NCBI GenBank assembly: GCA_019422485.1
Contig: JAHZDG010000038.1
Span: 1 to 21,676, forward strand
DNA length: 21,676 bases
Source of the DNA: Alistipes sp.
GTDB taxonomy: Bacteria > Bacteroidota > Bacteroidia > Bacteroidales > Rikenellaceae
Direction: 5' to 3'
Positions within the stretch are counted from its first letter, which is position 1, and every line of letters begins with the position of its first letter. The notes under the pieces were generated by a model, which saw only the letters and a program-made list of their open reading frames with translations, was not told where the DNA came from and did not search any database. Positions 15,851 to 21,676 of the stretch are shown piece by piece. The position numbers and the translations under genes are program-made.

Positions 15851-16087
15851 ATGTCAGACGTTTCATCAAAAGTAGTGGAAATCATCGTTGACAAACTCGG
15901 CGTTGACGCTGCTGAAGTAGTGCCCGCAGCTAGCTTCACCAATGACCTGGGTGCAGACTCGCTCGACACCGTTGAACTGATCATGGAATTCGAAAAGGAA
16001 TTCGAAATCTCGATTCCCGACGAAGACGCTGAAAAAATCGCTACCGTAGGCGACGCTATCTCCTACATTTCTAGCAAAAAACAATAA
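15851..16087 (+). CDS. acpP: Acyl carrier protein
   Basis: The small acidic carrier (78 residues) that holds growing acyl chains in fatty acid synthesis. Ser37 in GADSLDTVELI is the 4'-phosphopantetheine attachment site. The sequence is rich in Asp and Glu and has the usual helix I start VVEIIVDKLGV. It is followed after 48 bases by fabF, the standard pairing. Its codons look more AT-rich than those of neighbouring genes, as is often seen in highly expressed genes. Confidence 0.97.
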   Translation: MSDVSSKVVEIIVDKLGVDAAEVVPAASFTNDLGADSLDTVELIMEFEKEFEISIPDEDAEKIATVGDAISYISSKKQ

Positions 16088-16135
16088 CACGCCTCATTCG
16101 TAGGCCTATTTTGTCGACTAAATATTTCTGTCCCT

Positions 16136-17383
16136 ATGAAACAAAGAAGAGTTGTTGTAACTGGCATCGGTACGATCAACCCCTTAGGTAACAACATTGA
16201 AGAATACTTCTCCAATCTTGAAAAAGGAGTGAGCGGTGCAGGACCTATTACGCATTTTGACCCTTCCAATTTCAAAACAAAATTTGCCTGCGAACTCAAA
16301 GGCTATGACCCAGGAAAATTCTTCGATCGTAAAGAGTTACGTAAATACGACCTCTATACGCAATATGCCCTTGTCGCCGCAGAACAAGCCATTCAGGATT
16401 CGGGTCTCGACCTCGAAGCCGTCGACAAGGATATGACCGGAGTGATCTGGGCATCAGGTATTGGTGGACTGGAAACTTTCTACCAGGAAGTAAAGAGCTA
16501 TGTCGAGGGAGGTCAGATTCCTCGATATAGCCCTTTCTTTATCCCTAAAATGATTGCTGATATGGCCGCCGGTCATATCTCCATGAAATACGGCTTCAGA
16601 GGCCCCAACTATTGTACGGTTTCGGCCTGCGCCTCTTCCAACCACGCCATGATCGACGCCCTGACTTACTTGCGTCTGGGCCGCGCCGACATCATCGTGA
16701 CCGGAGGTTCGGAAGCCGCCATCAACCCCCCGGGCGTGGGCGGGTTCAACTCCATGCAGGCCCTCTCGACCCGCAACGATGAACCGACCAAAGCTTCTCG
16801 TCCGTTCGACGCCAATCGCGATGGTTTCGTGATCGGCGAAGGTGCCGGAGCCCTCATCCTCGAAGAGTATGAACATGCCAAGGCTCGCGGTGCGAAAATC
16901 TATGCCGAAGTGGCCGGTGGCGGCATGAGTGCCGATGCTTACCACTTGACTGCACCGCATCCCGAAGGGGTAGGTGCCCGTAAAGCCATGACCGACGCCA
17001 TCCACGACGCCGGACTGGAACTGACCGATATCGACTATGTCAACACCCACGGAACCTCGACTCCGGTGGGCGACCTGGCCGAAATCAAAGGGATCGTCGC
17101 TACGTTTGGCGAACATGCCTACAAGATGAACATCAGCGCCACCAAATCAATGACCGGCCACCTGCTGGGTGCTGCGGGTGCTATCGAAGCGTTGGCCTGC
17201 ATCATGGCTATCACCAAAGGGATCGTTCCGCCGACGATCAACAACGAAACCCTCGATCCGGAGATCGACCCGAAACTCAACCTCACCCTGAACAAAGCTC
17301 AGCAGCGTGACATCAAAGCCGCTTTGAGCAACACGTTCGGCTTCGGAGGCCACAACTCTTCGGTGATCTTCAAAAAACTGTAA
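16136..17383 (+). CDS. fabF: Beta-ketoacyl-ACP synthase II
   Basis: A condensing enzyme that elongates acyl-ACP with malonyl-ACP in type II fatty acid synthesis. The 415-residue cytoplasmic protein has the thiolase fold and the full Cys-His-His triad: Cys165 in VSACASSNHAM, His305 in NTHGTSTPVGD and His342 in TGHLLGAAGA. FGFGGHNSS near the C-terminus is the conserved glycine-rich loop. Length is typical of KAS II. It lies between acpP and rnc on the same strand, with only five bases to the rnc start, so the three genes are probably one operon. Confidence 0.97.
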   Translation: MKQRRVVVTGIGTINPLGNNIEEYFSNLEKGVSGAGPITHFDPSNFKTKFACELKGYDPGKFFDRKELRKYDLYTQYALVAAEQAIQDSGLDLEAVDKDMTGVIWASGIGGLETFYQEVKSYVEGGQIPRYSPFFIPKMIADMAAGHISMKYGFRGPNYCTVSACASSNHAMIDALTYLRLGRADIIVTGGSEAAINPPGVGGFNSMQALSTRNDEPTKASRPFDANRDGFVIGEGAGALILEEYEHAKARGAKIYAEVAGGGMSADAYHLTAPHPEGVGARKAMTDAIHDAGLELTDIDYVNTHGTSTPVGDLAEIKGIVATFGEHAYKMNISATKSMTGHLLGAAGAIEALACIMAITKGIVPPTINNETLDPEIDPKLNLTLNKAQQRDIKAALSNTFGFGGHNSSVIFKKL

Positions 17384-17388
17384 CAGAC

Positions 17389-18159
17389 GTGTTCAATCGT
17401 CTCAGGCAACTTGTCGAGTCGCGTTGCGGCCAGGACAAGGCCTATTACCAAATTGTGAAATCCCTGTTCGGCATTTGGCCGAATAACATAGAACTTTATA
17501 AGCTGGCCTTGATTCACAGGTCAGCTTCTTTTGTTTTGCCTGACGGGACGCCCATCAACAACGAACGACTCGAATTTTTAGGGGATGCCGTCATGGAAGC
17601 CATCGTGTCGGATTTTCTGTTCATCGAGTATCCCGGCAAAGACGAAGGATTCCTGACGCAACTGCGTTCGAAAATCGTCAGCCGACAAACGCTTAACTCC
17701 TTGGCGGTCCGCATCGGTCTCGACAAGCATATCATCGCTCAAGGCGGAGTCGGATTCAACCAAAAACACCTCTACGGAGATGCGTTGGAAGCCATGATCG
17801 GCGCCATTTACCTGGATAAAGGGTATGACTACATTAACCGGCTGCTGATTAACGACATTCTGCGCAAACACATCAATTTGGGTAACATGACCCATACCGA
17901 AACCGACTTCAAAAGCCGGCTGATCGAATGGAGTCAGAAAAACAAGCACCGTCTGGAGTTCATCACCCGTCCCAGCGACCATTATACCTCGCAAAAACCG
18001 CGATTTTCGAGTTCAGTCCGTCTGGACGGGCACTGGTTAGGGGAAGGTGAAGGAGACTCCAAAAAACTGGCCGAACAAGCCGCTGCACACCGTTCCTTCG
18101 AGTTGTTGCAACAAGGGACCGACGATTTTCCTCCGGAAACCATCTCCATCGAGTTGTAG
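17389..18159 (+). CDS. rnc: Ribonuclease III
   Basis: The double-strand-specific endonuclease that processes rRNA precursors and structured RNAs. The 256-residue protein has an N-terminal nuclease domain with NNERLEFLGDAVMEA (Glu59, Glu62, Asp66) and GDALEAMIGAIYLD (Asp131, Glu134). These reproduce the spacing of E. coli Glu38, Glu41, Asp45, Asp114 and Glu117. A double-stranded RNA-binding domain follows from about residue 170, with GEGEGDSKKLAEQAAA near its end. The start is a GTG five bases after the fabF stop. An N-terminal extension of about 20 residues compared with E. coli is usual in Bacteroidota. Confidence 0.95.
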   Translation: MFNRLRQLVESRCGQDKAYYQIVKSLFGIWPNNIELYKLALIHRSASFVLPDGTPINNERLEFLGDAVMEAIVSDFLFIEYPGKDEGFLTQLRSKIVSRQTLNSLAVRIGLDKHIIAQGGVGFNQKHLYGDALEAMIGAIYLDKGYDYINRLLINDILRKHINLGNMTHTETDFKSRLIEWSQKNKHRLEFITRPSDHYTSQKPRFSSSVRLDGHWLGEGEGDSKKLAEQAAAHRSFELLQQGTDDFPPETISIEL

Positions 18160-18369
18160 CCAACGGCTTCCGACACACAGCTGCCGGAATACGATTCTGC
18201 CTGCACATCCAGAGCTTGCCTTGGAGTTGCAATCCTGCCGATCGTCCATTCGACGGGAGACTTTGTATTTTCCATCCTGACACAGACCGAGTCGCAGAAT
18301 TTCAGCGGAACCGGACTGAAATCACAAAAAATATCGTAAATTGCAGCATATGAATTGACTTGCTGTCGT

Positions 18370-19080
18370 ATGCCTGCGTCCAAAACTACATTCATCCGAC
18401 TGACCGACGCCCAAGTGCGGGAAAAACTGCTGCACCAGGGAACAGCCTCCTTGAGTGACGCCGAACTATTGAGCGTTTTGCTGGGGAAAGGGGAAGGTTC
18501 GCTTTCGGCCCTGGAACTGGCAGAAAGAGTACTGGAGAAAACTGGAAGCCTGCTGCAATTAAGCCTCCTCAACCCCAAACAACTGCGGATGATCGAACAC
18601 TTAGGTATCGGACGGGCCGTTCACATCGCTACGGCCTTGGAATTGGGACGTCGGTTTCGGGCCCAGGAGACCCAAAACAAAGAGACCATCGAGAGCGATC
18701 GCGATGTCATCGACTTGTTCCAGGCCCAACTGGCCCCTCTGAGCTATGAAGAGTTCTGGGTAGTTTATCTCAATACCTCGAACAAAATTCTGGACAAGGT
18801 ACGCGTCAGTCAGGGAGGGGTATCGGGAACCATTGTCGACATTCGCCTGATTATCAAACGCGCCTTGGAGCGTTTGGCATCGGCCATTTTATTGGTGCAC
18901 AACCACCCTTCAGGCAACGCGCTACCCAGCGAACAGGATCGGCAGATCACGCTCCAACTGACACATTCCTCCCAATTGTTCGATATACAGGTTGTCGACC
19001 ATGTCATCATCACCGCGGGCAACTGTCACAGCTTCCGTCAGGAAGGCTTTTTCGATCGGCCCGATATTCGGCAACCATAG
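18370..19080 (+). CDS. radC: RadC family JAB/MPN-domain protein
   Basis: A RadC-family protein; the family's role is unsettled, and the old DNA-repair assignment is doubtful. The open frame extends to a TTG at 18355, but the ATG at 18370 (236 codons) fits the usual length better. An N-terminal helix-hairpin-helix-like region contains REKLLHQGTASLSDAELLSVLL. A C-terminal JAB/MPN metal-binding domain follows, with His177, His179 and Asp190 in HNHPSGNALPSEQD. It ends in the family motif DIQVVDHVIITAGNCHSFRQEGF. It lies 210 bases after rnc with no clear promoter or terminator between them. Only small hairpins follow it. Confidence 0.93.
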   Translation: MPASKTTFIRLTDAQVREKLLHQGTASLSDAELLSVLLGKGEGSLSALELAERVLEKTGSLLQLSLLNPKQLRMIEHLGIGRAVHIATALELGRRFRAQETQNKETIESDRDVIDLFQAQLAPLSYEEFWVVYLNTSNKILDKVRVSQGGVSGTIVDIRLIIKRALERLASAILLVHNHPSGNALPSEQDRQITLQLTHSSQLFDIQVVDHVIITAGNCHSFRQEGFFDRPDIRQP

Positions 19081-19156
19081 ACACGTTGCACGCTGTGCAG
19101 GTGATGTCCCGGCAAACAACCCTGAGCAGACAAAAGCCCCCGGACATCCCCTAACA

Positions 19157-19174
19157 AAACGTTGCCCAACGTTT
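19157..19174. promoter_or_regulatory. 18-bp palindrome, candidate operator
   Basis: AAACGTTG (19157-19164) and CAACGTTT (19167-19174) form a perfect inverted repeat around CC. It lies in the 284-base gap between radC and the GH92 gene, about 75 bases upstream of the GH92 -7 element. It has no T tract, so a radC terminator is unlikely; size and symmetry suit a dimeric repressor or activator site. A second, 6-bp hairpin (CCGGAG-ACAATG-CTCCGG, 19177-19194) follows directly. Confidence 0.45.
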
Positions 19175-19249
19175 GCCCGGAGACAATGCTCCGGAACTGT
19201 CCCTGAGAAGATTCTTGCCCCCATAGCGCCAACCAAAGCGTCGAACACC

Positions 19250-19257
19250 TATCTTTG
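19250..19257 (+). promoter_or_regulatory. -7 element for the GH92 gene
   Basis: TATCTTTG is an exact TAnnTTTG match and is identical to the lspA -7 element. It predicts a start near 19264 and a leader of about 100 nt with GC-rich short repeats (around 19300-19320). No TTTG is seen in the -33 position, so an activator may be needed. Confidence 0.6.
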
Positions 19258-19364
19258 TAAAAGAGAATGCACGTTGCTGTCCATACACGCCGTATGGCCC
19301 GCCTTCGGCCTTCCGCCTGGGAGCATTTCTCTATTTCCCTTTGCCTAACGACAATCTTCACGCT

Positions 19365-21676
19365 ATGAAAACATTCACCAAACTCATCCCTCTCTGTTTG
19401 AGCGTATGGATCCTCGCAGGTTGTGCCGGCTCGGGCACTCCGGGCCAGAGCGACAGCGTCGATCTCTCCCTCAACGACTATGTCAATCCGTTTGTGGGCA
19501 CATCCGGGTTCGGCAACGTCTACCCCGGATCGCAAATCCCCTTCGGAGGTATCCAGATCAGCCCCGACACCGACCGGGACTACTACGATGCCGCCGCCGG
19601 GTACAAGTACGACCACCCGACCCTGTTGGGCTTCAGCCTGACCCACCTCAGCGGAACCGGTATCCCCGATCTGGGCGACTTTCTGTTTATCCCCGGGACC
19701 GGAACCAAAAAATTCGTGCCCGGCACACATGAAAACCCCGACGAAGGCTACCGCTCACGGTACAGCCACGAACAGGAATGGGCCTCACCCAACTACTATG
19801 GGGTCGATCTGCTCGATTACGGTGTTAAGGCCGAGATGACCTCGGGCCTCAACGCCGGTATCTTCAAGTTCACCTACCCAGCTTCGGACAGCTCGTTCGT
19901 GATGATCGACATGGATCATGTCCTGTGGTTCAAGACCGCCTGGTCACAGCTGCGCATCGAAAACGATTCGACCGTCTGCGGCTTTAAGCTGGTCAACGGT
20001 TGGGGCCCCGAACGCTACGTCTATTTCGTAGCCCAATTCTCCAAACCGTTTGTCCGTTCGGGACTGATGCAGGACGGCAAACCGGTCATCTACGATACCA
20101 AACGTTTCCGCAGCGACCGTGTAGCCTACGGCAATCATGTCATCGGTTGGATGGATTTTGAAACCGAGCCGGGCGAAACCATCGAGGTGAAAGTGGCCGT
20201 ATCCTCCACCGGCACCTCCGGCGCCTACAAAAACCTGGCACAACTCGACGGACACGATTTCGAATCGCTGAAAAAAGCCGGCGAAATTCTCTGGGCCAAA
20301 GAGCTGGGTAAATTCCAGGTCAAGGGGAGCCGCGAACAACTCGAAACCTTCTACACCTCGGTTTATCACGCTTCGCTGCATCCGTTCATTTTCCAGGATA
20401 CGGACGGGAAGTACCGGGGGCATGACGGCAACATTCACACCGCCGACGGTTTCACCAACTACACCGTCTTCTCGCTGTGGGACACCTACCGGGCCCATCA
20501 TCCCCTGCTGAACCTGCTCCACCCCTCCCGCAACGCCGACATGATCAACTCGATGCTGGCCCACTACGACCAGAGTGTCGAACACATGCTGCCGATCTGG
20601 TCGTTCTACGGCAACGAAACCTTCTGCATGATCGGTTACCACGCCACCTCTGTGATTTCCGACGCCATTGTCAAAGGCATTCCGGGATTCGACTACGAAC
20701 GGGCTTTCGAAGCGATGAAAACCACCGCCACCAACCCCCATTACGATTGCCTGCCCGAATACATGGCTCAGGGCTGGGTACCCTTCGACAAAGAGCGCGA
20801 ATCGGTTTCCAAAACACTGGAATACGCCTATGACGACTACTGCATCGCCATGGCAGCCAAAAAACTGGGCAAAGAGGACGATTATCACTATTTCCTCAAC
20901 CGGTCACTGGCCTACCAAAACCTGATCGACCCCGAAACCAAATTCATGCGCGGCCGCGACAGCCAGGGACAATGGCGCACCCCGTTCGACCCGATCGCCT
21001 ACACCGGTCCGGGATCGGTACACGGCTGGGGCGACATCACCGAAGGGTTCACCTACCAATATACATGGTATGTTCCGCACGACGTTCAGGGGTATATCAA
21101 CGAAATGGGCGGCAAAGAGGTCTTCGCACAGCGGCTTGACTCGATGTTCACCATGGAGTTGCCCGAAGACATTCCCGGCGCCCACGACATTCAGGGACGC
21201 ATCGGTGCCTACTGGCACGGGAACGAACCCTGTCACCATGTGCTGTACCTGTACAATTACGTAAACCAGCCCTGGAAAGCCCAGGAAAAGATCCGTTATG
21301 TCCTCGATCACCTGTACGGCAACCAACCGGATGCGCTGAGTGGGAACGACGACTGCGGCCAGATGTCAGCCTGGTACATTTTCAACTGCATGGGCTTCTA
21401 TCCCACCTGTCCGTCGAGCAATCTCTACGCCATCGGATCGCCGGGACTTGAGGCGGTCAGCATGACGATGGAAAACGGGAAGAAGATCGAAGTAACCACC
21501 GAAAATTACAGTCCGGAAAACGTTTATGTCCAAAGCGTGACCCTGAACGGCCAGCCCCACGAAAAGAGCTATTTCACTTACGACGAGCTGAAAGACGGGG
21601 CTAAAATCCACTTTGTATTGGGCAATCAGCCCAATACGTCCTGGGGATCGGCTGACAGTGCCGTAGCGCCTTCGCT
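19365..21676 (+). CDS. GH92 alpha-mannosidase-like lipoprotein, partial (3' end outside window)
   Basis: An exo-acting, calcium-dependent alpha-mannosidase of family GH92, enzymes that Bacteroidota use to trim N-glycans and yeast mannans. The frame runs open from the ATG at 19365 to the window edge (770 codons), so the C-terminus is missing; GH92 proteins are usually about 740-780 residues, so little is lost. A lipoprotein signal ends in LAGC (Cys20). DYVNPFVGTSGFGNVYPG and FSLTHLSGTGIPDLGDF mark the N-terminal beta-sandwich. The catalytic (alpha/alpha)6 domain carries TVFSLWDTYRAHHPL, YWHGNEPCHH with Glu621 as probable acid, and GNDDCGQMSAWY with Asp662/Asp663 as probable base. No acidic export signal follows the Cys, so a periplasmic site is likely. 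It has its own -7 element. Confidence 0.95.
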   Translation, partial: MKTFTKLIPLCLSVWILAGCAGSGTPGQSDSVDLSLNDYVNPFVGTSGFGNVYPGSQIPFGGIQISPDTDRDYYDAAAGYKYDHPTLLGFSLTHLSGTGIPDLGDFLFIPGTGTKKFVPGTHENPDEGYRSRYSHEQEWASPNYYGVDLLDYGVKAEMTSGLNAGIFKFTYPASDSSFVMIDMDHVLWFKTAWSQLRIENDSTVCGFKLVNGWGPERYVYFVAQFSKPFVRSGLMQDGKPVIYDTKRFRSDRVAYGNHVIGWMDFETEPGETIEVKVAVSSTGTSGAYKNLAQLDGHDFESLKKAGEILWAKELGKFQVKGSREQLETFYTSVYHASLHPFIFQDTDGKYRGHDGNIHTADGFTNYTVFSLWDTYRAHHPLLNLLHPSRNADMINSMLAHYDQSVEHMLPIWSFYGNETFCMIGYHATSVISDAIVKGIPGFDYERAFEAMKTTATNPHYDCLPEYMAQGWVPFDKERESVSKTLEYAYDDYCIAMAAKKLGKEDDYHYFLNRSLAYQNLIDPETKFMRGRDSQGQWRTPFDPIAYTGPGSVHGWGDITEGFTYQYTWYVPHDVQGYINEMGGKEVFAQRLDSMFTMELPEDIPGAHDIQGRIGAYWHGNEPCHHVLYLYNYVNQPWKAQEKIRYVLDHLYGNQPDALSGNDDCGQMSAWYIFNCMGFYPTCPSSNLYAIGSPGLEAVSMTMENGKKIEVTTENYSPENVYVQSVTLNGQPHEKSYFTYDELKDGAKIHFVLGNQPNTSWGSADSAVAPS

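Noticed and set aside
18160..18369. A possible promoter or small RNA between rnc and radC
   Set aside because: A TTTG at about 18262 has no fitting -7 partner, and I see no stable hairpin with a T tract. Nothing specific can be supported.
19944..20888. A 314-codon minus-strand frame inside the GH92 gene
   Set aside because: It lies opposite the GH92 catalytic domain, with low-complexity Gly/Val-rich sequence and no motif; it is a shadow of the real gene.
1..21676. CRISPR arrays, insertion sequences, phage genes, restriction or toxin-antitoxin modules
   Set aside because: Reading through the window showed no regularly spaced repeats, no transposase or integrase motifs, and no proteins of those systems. 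Every long frame has a metabolic, envelope or transport assignment.

Overview
The window looks like a chromosomal segment of a GC-rich member of the Bacteroidota, most likely a gut Bacteroidales lineage such as Alistipes or another Rikenellaceae (the genus is inference). Three things point there: several promoters carry the Bacteroidota -7 element TAnnTTTG, Shine-Dalgarno sequences are largely absent, and lipoprotein glycoside hydrolases sit beside the purN / acpP-fabF-rnc core block.

Layout. (1) 1-95: the tail of an unseen upstream unit, ending in a strong terminator. (2) 222-6667, plus strand: a three-gene carbohydrate-degradation operon with its own -7 element. It encodes a TIM-barrel (GHL10/COG1649-like) lipoprotein, a GH141-like right-handed beta-helix protein and a GH3 enzyme with a PA14 insert; the last two overlap by ATGA. 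No SusC/SusD pair is visible. A 17-bp bidirectional hairpin (6797-6838) separates it from the next block. (3) 12683-6857, minus strand: a five-gene tripartite ABC exporter in the order ATPase, FtsX/MacB-type permease, second permease, HlyD/MacA-type adaptor, TolC-type outer-membrane channel. (4) 12935-13571, plus strand: lspA (signal peptidase II) with a near-consensus promoter. (5) 14035-13664 yraN, 15027-14308 pepE and 15662-15093 purN, all minus strand. (6) 15851-18159, plus strand: acpP-fabF-rnc, sharing a compact divergent promoter region with purN, then radC (18370-19080). (7) 19365 to the window end: a GH92 alpha-mannosidase-like lipoprotein, cut by the window edge, with its own -7 element and an 18-bp palindrome upstream.

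How the genes fit together. The CAZyme genes at both ends point to glycan foraging: the GH141/GH3 operon suggests plant or fucosylated glycans and the GH92 suggests alpha-mannosides. All four products carry lipoprotein or Sec signals, so they act in the envelope. The exporter block would form a MacAB-TolC-like pump whose cargo cannot be read from the sequence. LspA would mature the lipoproteins made here and elsewhere. The centre is housekeeping: purine synthesis, fatty acid synthesis, RNA processing and peptide turnover.

I found no tRNA, rRNA, insertion sequence, phage gene, CRISPR array or toxin-antitoxin module, and no clearly novel multi-gene system. The most interesting non-coding signals are the palindrome shared by the purN and acpP promoters, the palindrome upstream of the GH92 gene, and hairpins in the purN and exporter leaders.
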